A stretch of DNA of 64,000 nucleotides from NCBI GenBank assembly GCA_027257055.1, contig JAPVLO010000133.1, positions 2,108,001 to 2,172,000 of the forward strand, in the 5' to 3' direction. Numbering within the stretch: position 1 is the first letter of the stretch; each line of letters starts with the position of its first letter. This document shows, piece after piece, positions 23,748-35,759 of this stretch. The notes beneath the pieces were generated by a model. That model saw nothing but the letters and a program-made list of their open reading frames with translations, ran no database searches and was not told where the DNA came from. Source of the stretch: Cephalopachus bancanus. Taxonomy: Eukaryota > Chordata > Mammalia > Primates > Tarsiidae. A program made the translations under genes and the position numbers.

Positions 23748-23950
23748 ATTGAACTTCTATTATGTGTCACACATCTTGATGACTGTGTTCCATTGACTAT
23801 ACTGACACTTAATCTTGACAGTAACTTTGCGAGTAGTGTATTCTTTTCATTCCCACCTGAGGAAACTGAGCCCATCTTGCCACAATCATACAGCTAGCAT
23901 GCAAATCCAAGTCTGTTTACCTCTAGAAGTTGTCTTCCTATCTTTATAAT
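23748..23950 (+). mobile_element. MIR
   Basis: Follows MIR from 5' to core: 'ttctattatgtgtcacacat', 'cttaatcttgacagtaactt', 'cacctgaggaaactgagccc', 'catacagctagcatgcaaat', 'caagtctgttt'. tRNA-derived SINE, long inactive. The following 23951-24699 is unassigned. Confidence 0.8.
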
Positions 23951-24699
23951 ATCTGTATCACCTGTAGTCTCCAAAAATAATAATTTGGAGACCTGGATGG
24001 GTCAAATACCCACAATTATTATTTGTTCTTCTTCCAATTAGGGAAATTGCACTGCAGGTGGACCAGTAATAATACTATGTTGTATCCTTGAAATTTCTGA
24101 GTCAATGTTAAGTGTTACCACCACAGAAACTATAGTTGTGAGATAATGCATACGTTAATTGGATAGATTTAGTCATTTCACAATGTTTTATATTTCAAAA
24201 CAAGTTGTAAATGATATATACATAAAACTTAATGTCAAATAAAAAATAAACCTGAAAAAAAATTTCATTTTTCAATAATTTGAAGTTCAAGACTTAATTG
24301 CTGAATCATTAATTCTATTATATAAAAATCCATAGTATAAAAATATTCTATTCTTTAGCCTTTACACTTAAGCATCATTTTAGTGGTTACTGTTCATAGA
24401 GAAAGAATGCGTCTGAAGGTGAAAGCAGATTTAATGTTGGTTTTGTTTGGCATAGGTAGAGGTTTTGTTTATTCAGTTGATGACAGCTTCTTTTAAGAAA
24501 TTTACAGTTTAGGTTACCAAGGAAACAATATTTGCACAAAGAAATTCTTGTCTTATGGTAAATATAGGTGTGTTTTCTCATGCCCAAGCTAATTAATACA
24601 TATATGCACCACTCCTTATACTTTAAGCAGCAAAAAAGTAAATAAAAAAATTTGTGAGACTTCTGTCATAAACAACTAAAGTAGTAAGTTATAGAAATA

Positions 24700-24860
24700 T
24701 GATTCTTTCTCTCATTTGAGCCTCAAAACAATGTAAGACTATTCTTTCCATTTTGGAGATAAGAAAACTCAAGTTCAGATAATTAAAATAACATTCTCAA
24801 AGTTAAAAAAAAAGACAAGCTCTTAAATAGAAAGTTCAAGATGACTATGACTTAAAATAC
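24700..24860 (+). mobile_element. MIR fragment
   Basis: 'gagcctcaaaacaatgtaag', 'ttggagataagaaaactcaa' and 'aacattctcaaagtta' follow the MIR middle section. Diverged. Confidence 0.6.
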
Positions 24861-24869
24861 ACATCCTAA

Positions 24870-27610
24870 TATTGGTGACTCTGTAATGACAGCTTGTATG
24901 TGAAGGACACGATGATGTGGCTGTTTCCCCATATTGTCATATTACAGGTAATAGTAATAAAATTAGTTTATGGCAGTTTTTTATTATTGCTCATAAATCA
25001 GAGTGTATAACTTAAACCATAGGAAGAGATTAGAGGATGTTATGGATAAAGAGCTTCTGAACATCATAAAAATATCTCTAGGTAGCAACAATGAAAATTA
25101 GGCTTTGAATTATTTCTGCCCAGTGGCCATTCAAAATTAAGGATGCATAATATTGTGAACAGTTGTCCGCATCAGGAACAAAAATTAAAACTGCTAAAAT
25201 TTACCTTTACTGATATTCTGAAAATAATATGGATGTATTATTTTGGTCAAAATAGAGAGGCCTCTGTATGATAAATTTATTACTAGCACAATTCTCATTC
25301 ATTGAATTAAATATCCCAGTTATTTTCTTTTTTAATTTAATCATTTGCCTTAGTTAAAAATAGGTGCAAGATTGATTATAATAGTTATGTAATTTGACAT
25401 ATTTGGACATTTTTTAATTTTAAGAATTTAAGTAGAGAGGCCGAATATCCCCGCACATTGAGGTGTGTTTATATTTTTCTGTCCTTCAAACGTGTTTTCA
25501 GTTTTAGTACTTAAATGTGACCAGCAGTTAGTCCACAATTTACTCTAATCACAGACGCTCAAGATAATGAAGTTTAAAAATCAAATACTGTGCATGTGGT
25601 AGCTTCTTCCAGCTGCAACTTGCTATGCCTCTACAATAAACATACAATACTTTTGATGTGACTGGTGCAGACCTCCAACTAAGAGTTGCTAACTTAACAA
25701 GAAGCTAGCACATTCTTCTTAAAAGAACGATTAGTGTTTGGATATCTCCTGCTGTGTTAAAAAATTTCAATTGCAGTAATTAGCAGTAGGTTCTTCCATC
25801 TGGGCATGATAGGCAGCAGAAAAGAGCCTCTGAAAAGGAGAATGCAAAGAAAGCAAAAATGAGAGGTGAATTGTAATAATTGACCAGATAGCATGCAGCT
25901 TGATCAATGGCTACCATTGTCGCAAATATATTTTATAGGAAGGCATCAGAACTTTCTACAGTGAAACATTAGAAATTACACCCATAAGGTATTCAGGAGT
26001 TAGACAATTGTGTCTCAGCTCTGTGATTTTTTAAATTTTTTTAAAAGAAGGTAAGTACAATTAGGCACACACTGCTTTAATTCTAAACATTAGAGAAAAT
26101 ACATTTCTTTACTTGATGGTTTTAAATGCATTTTCTGACTTTTATCCAAATCATGAGTTTGATCTGTTGGCAATTTTAGAATGTGACCTCCAAAGCATTT
26201 TCTTTTTTGCAACCTTACATCACAAATCGGTACTTAAAGTCTTAAGAAGACTTTAAGCAGTCATTTTAGAAAAAGAAGTTTATATTATATTGTAATATTT
26301 TGGTCTTAAAAGTGAATTACTGAAAATAAGCAAAAGGAATGCTAAATTATTAAATATATTTTTAGAAATATTCCTTGATGAGATTCTTAAACTGAATGAG
26401 ACATTTAAGAAATTTCTCCAGATTGCTAAAGATGTGTGCCCGGTTTATGGTAAGACTTTCCTTGTAAACCCAGTCAATCTTTGGTCTGAATTTGGGAAGA
26501 AAGAAATTATCTGTGGATCTGTGGATCTATTTATGTATCTATTATGTCTCTCTCTCCACCCCCCCATCCATATCCATCTATCTTTTCATTCAACCATCTC
26601 TGTATAACTACAAGTGCTGAGATAGTTGTATCTGGAGCAAACATATGTGATAAAAGATTATAAGATTTGTTTTAGTTTTAAAAATGATCCAAATATCCCA
26701 GGTGAGCTTCATTTTTTGGCAGCATCTATTTATAGTACAAAAATAAAGGAACAGGCATCACTCACTTTAACCCCTTTAAATGGTGAGTTTGTTTCTCCAC
26801 CATAAGAGAAGGTTTGTAAATATTTTAAGAAATAATAAAACTTCCAGAAAATTTCTTATCAGCACTAAAATTGTTAATGCATAAATCCTTTTCAATTTTT
26901 TTTAGCAGGAGAATTTCATTCTTCTCTAATTCTGCTTAGGACCCACTTTAGTAATACGTTCTTCCTTAGATTAATTACCCTGATCTAATTCATTTAGTGG
27001 AGGATAGCTGTGGTACGTGGGTTGCCCACTGATGTATTGTGTTAAATGACGCCCATCTGTCATTGCAGCATATCAGCATGGATTCAGTGTCATCCACTTC
27101 ATTGGTTCTGCTGAGATGTGAAGTACAGCTACAATGTTTACTACTGTTGTTAATTTAATATCTACACCTTTAATAACCTGACTGCTGTCACTCGCTGAAC
27201 AATGATACATGATGGCCAGCAAAGAACCAGATAGAAAGCATTAACTAGACAGCACAGCAGACCCTCTGGTACAGTTAATTAGAACACTTGTAGGCAAAGT
27301 TGCTATTGGAGGCCCTGTAGGGCATTCTCCTAGGGAAATTCTTTACTGAGAAATAAATTTAAAAGGATCTGCATTAATCGCATTTCTGACAAACTTAAGC
27401 ATTAATTAATGATTTAATTCTGACAAATTTAATTATTTATTTTCTTGAAACAGAACTATTTCTTATAGTCATTTTATCTTTTTAACAATTTGTCTTGGAC
27501 TCTTCTTTATTATTTTGTTCTTACTTTTACACAACCCCCATATATGTAATGTGAGTACTTCATCAGAAGTTGGTTGATGGAAGTACATCAACTCTAATGT
27601 CTTGGGTTAA
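24870..27610. other. Mostly repeat-free stretch, candidate conserved non-coding DNA
   Basis: The longest interval with almost no recognisable transposon. Two sub-intervals (about 25430-26030 and 26900-27430) are less AT-biased, hold few simple runs and are rich in homeodomain-like TAATTA and SOX-like ATTGT words ('gcagtaattagcagtagg', 'ctaccattgtcgc', 'aagcattaattaatgattta'). This is the texture of developmental enhancers in gene deserts. No reading frame supports a gene. Conservation cannot be judged from one sequence. A perfect 11-bp-arm hairpin sits at 26233-26257. Confidence 0.3.
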
Positions 27611-27623
27611 GGTTTTCCTTCTT

Positions 27624-27912
27624 TTTTTTTTTTTTTGAGTTGGAGTCTCACTCTGGCGCCCAGACTGGAGTGCAGTGGCCACTCCCGGCCACTGCAGCCT
27701 CGACCTGCTGAGCTCCGGCGATCCTTCCGCCTCAGCCTTCCAAGTAGCCAGAATTACAGGCATGCGCTACCATGCCCGGCTGACTTTTTTATTTATTGTA
27801 GAGATGAGGTCTCACTGCCCAGGCGGGTCTCGAACCCACGGGCTCAGGCAATCCACTCACCTCAGCCTCCCCAAAGCGCAGGATTACAGGCTGAGCCACC
27901 GAGCCCAGCTAG
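27624..27912 (-). mobile_element. Young-subfamily Alu (antisense)
   Basis: Full dimer with poly-T. Target-site duplication 'ggttttccttctt' at 27611-27623 and 27913-27925, exact. It has the short left-arm form 'gtctcactgcccaggcgggt'. Confidence 0.95.
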
Positions 27913-27970
27913 GGTTTTCCTTCTTGACTATGTTTCTACCTTAACTCAAATGTACTGAGAACATCTAAGG

Positions 27971-28597
27971 ATTTTATTTATTTATTTATTTAAAAAGATG
28001 TAAAATATTTTTACAATTCAGGATTAGGTATACAAATGGTCTTTGTACAGGTAAAGTTTGGGCCTCACTTTGGTTTTCACTTTACCTGGTTTGAGATCAA
28101 GTACCCTTATTGATGAAGTGTGTCCCATCCCCCTCTCCCCTGGCAGTTTCCCACTACTGCCAATCCCTTTCTTATAGTGTTATGATAATTGTTCAGGGTC
28201 CACTTATGAGTGAGAACATGTGGTAATAAGTGCTTTATTTCTGGGATAGATCACTGAGTATGATAGACTCTAAATCCATCCAAGTTGCTGCGAAGTTCAT
28301 AATTTTGTCCTTTGTGGTCTTGTAATATTCCATTGTGTATATGTACCACATTTTTTTAAATCCAGTCCACTTTCGATGGGCAGCACAGTTGTTCCCATGT
28401 TGTTGCTATTGTGAATAATGCTGCAATAAACGTGCATGTGCAGGAATCTTTCTCATAGAGTGATTTGAGTTCCTCTGAGTATATTTCCAAAAGAGGGATG
28501 GTGGGTCATTTGGAAGGTCGATTTTTAGATCTTTTAGGAATCGCCACACTGTTTTCCACAGAGTTTGTACTAGTTTACACTCCCACCAGCAGTGAGG
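27971..28597 (-). mobile_element. 5'-truncated L1, 3' end (antisense)
   Basis: Same L1 lineage as 30707-37770, with 3' end landmarks 'attcaggattaggtatacaa' and 'ctggcagtttcccactactg', then complement of the ORF2 C-terminus up to 'cactcccaccagcagtgag'. About 620 bp. Its 5' truncation point coincides with the start of the mariner fossil. Confidence 0.9.
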
Positions 28598-29158
28598 AGG
28601 AGATCCAAAAAGTCCTAGAATTTATTTCTTAAAAAATGTGTATTTATTCTTACATGTTTAAACATCAGTCACCTTCAAATTACTCCTCGTTTGATGCAAT
28701 ACACCTGTCAAGATGCCTTTTTCCTTACTCAAAAGTTTTGGAACGTATCAATTTTGATACCTTTGAGTGCTTCTGCCTTTTTTTTTTTTTTTCACCTTTT
28801 CCAAATCAGCAAAACATTTCCCTCTGAGCACTTTTTTCACTGGGGAAACAAAAAATAGTTGCACTCAGTGAGATAGGATGAATAGGGAAGGTGGGACACG
28901 GAGATCATGTCATTTTTGGTCAAAAACTGCTGAACACTGACCTCAGTATAGGCAAGCACGATTGTAAATCACCCATCATTAACGGGCAAATTCATTGAAA
29001 TAATTTCTAATAAAAAAATTCAGTGAATCAGAATGCAGCCTCTCACAATGCTAGCTAGTATGTGAGTCAATGGGTTCCTAGAAAACTTACCTAGCAGGGA
29101 AAGCTTGTACTACAAGGGGTCTACCCTCCAAAAAATAATTTCAATTTTGAAGAGATCC
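28598..29158 (-). pseudogene. Mariner transposase fossil
   Basis: On the minus strand the fragment reads, across frameshifts, like the C-terminal half of a mariner transposase, the DDE-type enzyme that cuts and pastes the element. Visible parts: 'VFSSF' and 'CPTFPIHP' in the region that normally holds the proline-rich block before the third catalytic Asp, then 'KKVLRGKCFADLEK' in another frame. The third Asp cannot be read intact. The two edges are imperfect inverted termini ('ggaggagatccaaaaag' at the left; 'agagatccctcctca' at the right), so this may be a non-autonomous, internally deleted copy. A related piece is at 63025-63335. Confidence 0.7.
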
Positions 29159-29159
29159 C

Positions 29160-29859
29160 TCCTCATATATGTATAATGCTTGATTCTGTTTTAAAAAAAA
29201 TAATTAAATATTAATATATTTATATAATATATACAATTGCTTGCATAGCATATGGTATAATAAAAAATTTTAAATGTAATGTCCATATTTACATCCTAAT
29301 TATATTGAAAGATGAACTTATAAAATATATACATTTTTTGAATTGATAAAGTGAACATATAAACATAGACAAATTCTATTTTTAGTACTTGTTTAAAAGC
29401 TAAAGAAAATGTAATTTAATTTTTTTAGCTATTGTCTTTATTTTCTTATGTTTGTCTGCCTTACTGATTTAGACTAGATTTCTACTCAATGAACCTTTTG
29501 AAGTATTAATCTCTTCAATATTTCCTCTGTTATTTTTCTTTTTGTTGTGAATGAAATTTGGTCCCATAAGAGAACTTATTCACTAGATGGTCTTTAAATA
29601 GTTTCTACTTTATTAGTCGCAATATTTATAAACTTAGATTTGAGAAATTGAACCAGTCTTTCAGTAATACTAAAAGGGCATTCCTATACAATTATTCATC
29701 ACCTTTGTTTACATGTGGATTTTTTTACCAAGACTTATAGATCTGGATAAAACATCTTCCACCCTTCTTTATTTCAACGCTTGCTCCATTTCATCTATTA
29801 GGATAAAACTGTTTCAAAGTAAATCAACTGTTTCCAAGAATAAAGTCCAACAATGTTAA
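29160..29859. other. Unassigned, very AT-rich DNA
   Basis: No gene or repeat recognised; TA-rich around 29200-29340. Confidence 0.5.
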
Positions 29860-30490
29860 CCAAAACAGAACAAAACAAAATTATTCAGCACCAAAAAGCC
29901 CACCTAAAATTAATAACCTGTAATTCAATACATTATCATAAGGCATGCAAAGGAGGAAAATATGACCCATAATGAGTAAGATCAATCAACTTAACCAGAA
30001 ATTGCACCAATTATGGAATAAGTAAGAAAATTTAAAACTAAATACATATATTTAAGAATACAGAGGAAAACATAAGCATATTAAAGAAAGGTATAGAAGA
30101 TATTATAAAACACCTAAATTGAAATTCTAGAGATGGAAAATAAACAGGACAAGCATTTAAGATGATTAAATACTTTTTTAAAAATTGATGAACTTGATAA
30201 TATAGCAATACATATTACTAAAAATAAAGCACACAAAAAAGATTTTTTTAAAAACCTACAGTATATTAGTAAGCCAAGGAATAACTTCAAACATCCTATT
30301 ACACAAGTAAATGAAGTCCTTGAAGGAGAAAAGAGACTGAATCAGACAGAAAGTTTATTTGTATAAATAATGATTAAAAATTTTCCAAATCTAATAAAAA
30401 ATATAAGCCAAAAAAGCTAAACAAAACCAATCAGAAGAAACAGGAAAAAAATTACACAAAGACACATCTTAATGAAATTCCTAAAAACTG
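29860..30490 (+). pseudogene. L1M/HAL1-type ORF1 remnant
   Basis: Sense order of old L1 ORF1: 'gaaattctagagatggaaaa', 'gtccttgaaggagaaaagag', 'ttttccaaatctaataaaaa', 'agacacatcttaatgaaatt'. It encodes nothing intact. It is immediately followed by an older L1 piece in the opposite orientation, so at least two events are joined here. Confidence 0.6.
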
Positions 30491-30494
30491 TAAT

Positions 30495-30706
30495 GAGAAT
30501 TCCATGTTCCAAATTGTTGCCAGCATATGGTATAATATTTTTTCTTTTTAAAAGCTATTTTAATAGTTAGTTATTGATGTTTCATTTCTGGGTTTAATTT
30601 GCATGTTTTTATTACTAATAATGGTAATATATTTTTTCATGTGCTCATTTACTATACATATCATGTCTTTGGTAAAGTGCCTATTCAAGACTTATACCCA
30701 TTTTTT
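30495..30706 (-). mobile_element. Older L1M (antisense), left part of a split copy
   Basis: Complement of the L1 ORF2 C-terminal region: 'tgttccaaattgttgccagc', 'ctgggtttaatttgcatgtt', 'tttttcatgtgctcatttac', 'cctattcaagacttataccc'. It is interrupted at 30707 by the full-length L1 and resumes at 37771. Confidence 0.7.
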
Positions 30707-30894
30707 AATTTTCTTTTTTTTTAATAAAGATGTGGGGTACAATTCAGGGTTAGGTATTAAAATGTTGATTATGCAGGTACCCTTGTTGATGAGGTATGCC
30801 CTCCTTCCCCTAGCAGTTTCCCTCAACTGTCAATCCCACCCTCCTCAACAGTTTCTCACTACTGCCAGTCCCTTTCTTACAGTATTATAATTGG

Positions 30895-33800
30895 TCAAAG
30901 TTCACTTATGAGTGAGAACATATGGTACTCTGTTCTATGTTTCTGTGAGAGATCACTGAGTATGATCAACTCTAAATCTATCCAAGTTGCCATGAAGTCC
31001 ATATGTTTATCCTTCTTTATGATTGCATAATATTCCATTGAGTATATATATACCACATGTTTTTATCCAGTCAGTTTTGATAGGTAGCATGGTTGGTTCC
31101 AGTTTTTGCAATTGTGAGTAGAGCTACAACAAACATATGTGTGGAAGTATCTTTTTTGTAGAATGATTTGAGTTCCTCTGGGTACATTTCCAATAGGGGA
31201 ATTGTTGGGTCATACAGAAGGTCAATTTTTAGTTCTTTCAGAAATTGCCACACTGTCTTGCAAAGAGGTTGGACTAGTTTACATTTCCACCAGCAGTATA
31301 GAAGCATTCCTTTTTCTCCACGTCCTTGGCAGCATCTGTTGTTATTTGTTTTAATAATGATAGCAATCTTACTAGTGTTAGGTGGCATCTCAAGGTAGTT
31401 TTGATTTGCATTTCTCTGATGATGAGTGAGGCTGAGCACTTTTTCATGTGTCTTTTGGCTGCCAGAATATCTTCTTTTGAAAAGCATCTATTCATGTCTC
31501 TTGCCCACTTTTTAATGGGGCTGTTTGTTTTTTTTCCTTTCAGTGCGTTTGCGTTCCTTGAAGATTCTAGATGTTAGACTTTTGTCAGATATGCCATTGG
31601 CAAATATTTTTCCCATGCTGTGGGCTGTCTCCCTCCTCTCTTGATGGCTTCCTTTGCTTTGCAGAAGCTCATTAGTTTGATGCAGTCCCACTTGTCTATC
31701 TTATTTCTTAAGATATGGGTAATTATGGCTCTAATCAGGAATTGGTTGTCAGTTCCAATTTCCATAAGGGTGTCTTCTGTGTTTTCAAAGATTCATATAG
31801 TTTGAGGTTTTACATTAGTCTTTGATCCATTTAGAGTTAATTTTTGCATATGGTGATAGGTATGGGTCCTGTTTCAGTCTTCTGCATGTGATCAACCAGT
31901 TTTCCCAGACCATTTACTGAATTGGTTATTCTCTCCCCAGTGGTTGTTGTTGGAGGCTTTGTCAAAGATGAGTTGGTTGAGGAATTGAGGCCTTGCTTCT
32001 GGAATCTCTATACTGGTCCATTGGTGTATGTGCCTCTTCTTGTACCAATACCAGTCTGTTTTGATTACTGTAGCCTTATAGTAAAGTTTGAAGTCTTGAA
32101 GTTCTGTTTTTTTTTTTCTTTTGCTAAAGATCATTTTTGCTATTTGTGGTCATTTATTTTTCCATATGAAATTCTGCATTGTCATTTCAAGCTCTGAAAA
32201 GAATGATGTTGGTAACTTAAATAGGTGTTGCAGTGAATCTGTTGATTGGCTTTGGTAGAATGGACATTATAACAATGCTGATTCTTCCTATCCATGAGCA
32301 TGGAATATTTTTTCCATTTGTTTGTGTCTTCTTAGATTTCTTTGAGGAATGTTTTGTAGTTCTCATTGTCAAGATCTTTCACTTCTCTGGTTAGGGAGAT
32401 GCTGAAGTATTTCATTTTTTTGTGGATATTGTGAATGGGATTTGATTTTAATTTGAGTCTCTGCCTGCTTGTTGTTGGTGTATAGGAATACCATCTGTTT
32501 TTTGCACATTTATTTTGCAAACTGAGACTCTGCAAAAGTCCTTGATGAATGTAAGCAGGTTTTTGAGATTCTCTTGGATTTTCAAGGTATACAATCATAT
32601 CATCAGCAAAGAGGGATAACTTGATTTCTCTTTTCCTCTTTGGATATCCCTAATTTCCTTCCCTAGTCTAATGGCCCCAGCTAAGACTTCAAACAATGTT
32701 GAACAAGTGGGGTGAGAGTTAGCAGCCTTGTCTTGTTCCAGTTTTCAGGGGGAAATGTTTCCAGTTTCTGTCCATTTAGCAATATGTTAGCTGTGGATTT
32801 ATCGTAGCTGGCACTTACTATTTTGAGGTATGCTCCTTCTATGCCTAGGTGTTTGAGGGTTTTTATCAAGAAGGATGCTGGATTTTATCAAAAGGTTTTC
32901 TGCATCCAATGATATAATCATGTGGTTCTTGTTTTTATATCACTTGATGTATTTGATTGTATTTATGGTCTTGTGAATGTTGAACTAGCCCTGCATCCTG
33001 GGGCTAAACTTATTTGGTCATGGTAGATGATTTTTGAGATGGGTTTTTGGATCAGATTTGCTAGACTCTTGTTGAGGATATTTGCATCTATGTTCATAAG
33101 GGATATTGGCCTGTAGTTCCCTTTTTTTGTTGATTTTTTTTTACCTAGTTTGAGTATCAGTGTGATGTTAGCTTTGTGAAATTATTTAGGTAGAATTCCA
33201 TCTTTCTCAATTGCCTGGAATACATTCAATAAGATTGGTATCAGTTCCTCTTTGTACATTTTGTAGAATTCTGCTGGAAAGCCATCTATTCAGGGCTTTT
33301 TTTGTAGGTGGTTTTCAAATGACAGAGTCAATTTCCTGGGTTGCTAGCAGTCAATTTAGTATCTCAATGTCTTCTGGTTTTTAACAGGGGAGGTTGTGTG
33401 ATATCAGAAACTCCTCCATTGCATTTAGGTTATCAATTTTTTTTTTTCCTTGTAGGTGTACATAGTAATCTCTGATGATCCTTTGTAGTTCTTCAGGGTC
33501 AGTTATTATTTGATCTCCTTTATTTCTGATTGTGCTTACTTGGGCTTTTTCTCTGTTTTTCTTGATCTTTCTGATTAGGGGTTCATCAATCTTCTTAATT
33601 CTTTCAAAGAACCAGCTTTTTGTTTTGTTGATGTTTTCTACGATATTTTTGTGTTCGATATCCCATATTTTGGGCTCTTATTTTGGTGATTTGGATTCTT
33701 CTGCTGAAGTTGGGGTTTTGGTGATCTTCCCTTTTTTAGCTTCCTTAGGTGATTTGTTATGCCCTCTACTTAAAGATCTTTCCGTTTTCTTGATGTGTGC

Positions 33801-34700
33801 TCATAGAGATATAAATTCTGCTCTTAGAACTGTTTTCATGGCATCCCAGAGGTTTTTGTAAAATGTTTCTTCATTTTCATTTGTTTTCAGAGATCTTTTA
33901 ATTTCTACTTTGATTTCAGTGTTGACCCAGTAATTGTTCAGTATCATGCTGTTTAGTGTCTTTGTAGGCTTTGGGGAAAAGTTGTTGGTGTTGATATTTA
34001 TTTTTTATTCACCTGTGGTCTGAGAATGTGCATGGCAAGATTTCAACTTTATGGAATTTGTTTATGCTTGACTTACGGCCAAGGATGTGATCAATCTTGA
34101 GATATATTCCATGTGGTGATGAGTAGAATGTATGTTCTGTGGTTGTTGGTTGGAAAAATCTGTAGGTATCTATTAAGTCCATTTGTTTGGGTGTCAAGTT
34201 TAGGTTCTGGATCTCCTTGTTGATTTTTTGCCTTGATGATCTATCTAGGGTTATTAGTGGGTCACTCAAATCTCCTGCTATAATAGTTTTAGAGTCAATA
34301 CCTTTTTCTGGTTTACTTAGTAGCTGCATTATATATGCTGTGCTCCTGTGTTGGGTGCATGTATGTTTAGGATGGATATTTGTAGTTGGTAGATTGAACC
34401 TTTTATCATTATGTAGTGTCCTTTTGCATCTTTTTAAATTTTTGATAGCTTAAAGGTTGTTTTATCTGATGTTAAGATTGTGACTCCTGCTTTCTTTTCT
34501 GATCCTTTTGCCTGGAAACTCATTTTACATCCCTAACTTTGAGTCTATGTGTGTCCCTCATGTTGAAATGGTTTCCTGGATGCAACAAATAGGTGGGTTA
34601 TGGTTTCTTATCCACTTTGTCATCCTATGTCTTTTCAGTGGTGCATTTAGTCCATTCACTTTCTGGCTGATTATGAAATGTGATTGTTTATCGCTGTCAT
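30895..34700 (-). pseudogene. L1 ORF2 pseudogene (endonuclease + reverse transcriptase)
   Basis: Degraded full-length ORF2 (~3.8 kb, the family's usual size). The presumed start codon is the ATG at 34700, reading MTAINNHIS, followed by 'NGLNAPLKRHR'. Endonuclease blocks include 'CCIQET' and 'FYSSPHGIYLKIDHI' with 'CTFSDH' (~34010-34150). The RT catalytic box FADDM is at 32596-32610, in the context '[11 protein letters not shown]'. The Cys-rich C-terminal part '[19 protein letters not shown]' is near 31270-31330. The end 'HMFSLISEL' is followed by a stop at 30895-30897. The RT Asp pair survives, but scattered stops and frameshifts make the protein impossible. In a live copy it would nick target DNA and reverse-transcribe L1 RNA. 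Confidence 0.9.
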
Positions 34701-34789
34701 GAGGTTCTTATACAGTTTTTTTCTTTATTTGCTTGTCTTCATTTATCTTTGTGGTTGATGTATTGTGTGTTTTCAAGTTTCTTGTTGTG

Positions 34790-35759
34790 CTATATTCTCT
34801 GTTGATTCTGTGCTCTGCTGTTCTCTTACAAAGTGTGTAATCATGTTTTTGTCTTTCTTCTGTACTTAATACCTTTTTAAGTGTCTCCTGTAGAGCTGAT
34901 CTAGAAGCTGCATAATCTCTTTAGGATTGGATGTCTGGGAAGGTTTTTAATTCTCCATCACTGATGAAGCTGAACTTGGTTGAATAGAAAATTATTGGTT
35001 GAAATTGTTTATCTTTGAGGACTTTGAATATAGGGCTCCAGTCCCTTCTTGCTTATAGTGTTTCTGCCAATAGGTCTGCTGCTATTCTGATTGGTTTTCC
35101 TTGGAAGATAATCTGAACTTTCTCTCTTGCTGCCTTTAGGATTTTTTCTTTTGTGCCTACTTTGTGTAGGTGAATTACTATGTGTCTAGGGGCTGGTCTT
35201 CTCATTTGATGTCTTGTGGGGGCTCTTTGTAGCTCTTGTGCTTAGTTAGTCACTTCTCTGGTGAGATGAGGAAAGTTTTCTTGGATTACCTTCTGGAATC
35301 CTTGCTCCAAGTTGTTCTCCATTTCTCTTTATTCTTCTGGGATACCAATCAGACATAGGTTTGGCTTCTTGATATAATCACACATCTCTTGTAGGCTTTG
35401 TTCTTTCTGAGTCTTTTTTCTTTGTTTTTTACAGATTGGATTAATTCTATGCTCTGGTTTTCAAGTTCTGAGATTCTTTCTTCAGCTAAATTAATTCTGC
35501 TTTCCATGCTTGTCATCTTGTTATTTATTTCCTGGATGAAATTTTTTATTGCCAAAATCTGTGTTACAAGTTCTTTCAGTGTTGCATCTTATCTTTCTTG
35601 AATCTTATTCACTCTTTCCATTAATTCCCTAATCCTCGTCATATTCTGGGGCCAGTCATTAGTGACTTCCATTGTTTCAGGACCAAGGTTTGATTTTTCA
35701 GGAGTTTTCTCTTTTGTACACTTGAAATTGCCTATGATCTTCCTTTGGTTTTTCCTCAT
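34790..35759 (-). pseudogene. L1 ORF1 pseudogene
   Basis: The presumed start is the ATG at 35757-35759 ('MRKNQRKI'). One stop interrupts the frame before residue 60 or so; then comes a coiled-coil segment with heptad-like spacing ('SMESRINLAEERISELENQ', 35400-35510), followed by the RNA-binding core and C-terminal parts with frameshifts. Length (~320 codons) fits mammalian ORF1. In living elements ORF1p forms trimers that coat L1 RNA. It lies ~90 bp upstream of ORF2 on the same strand, as usual for L1. The 3' end of the frame is approximate. Confidence 0.75.

Noticed and set aside
31071..31487. 138-codon minus-strand frame
   Set aside because: It is a surviving open piece of the L1 ORF2 C-terminal region, covered by the ORF2 pseudogene entry.
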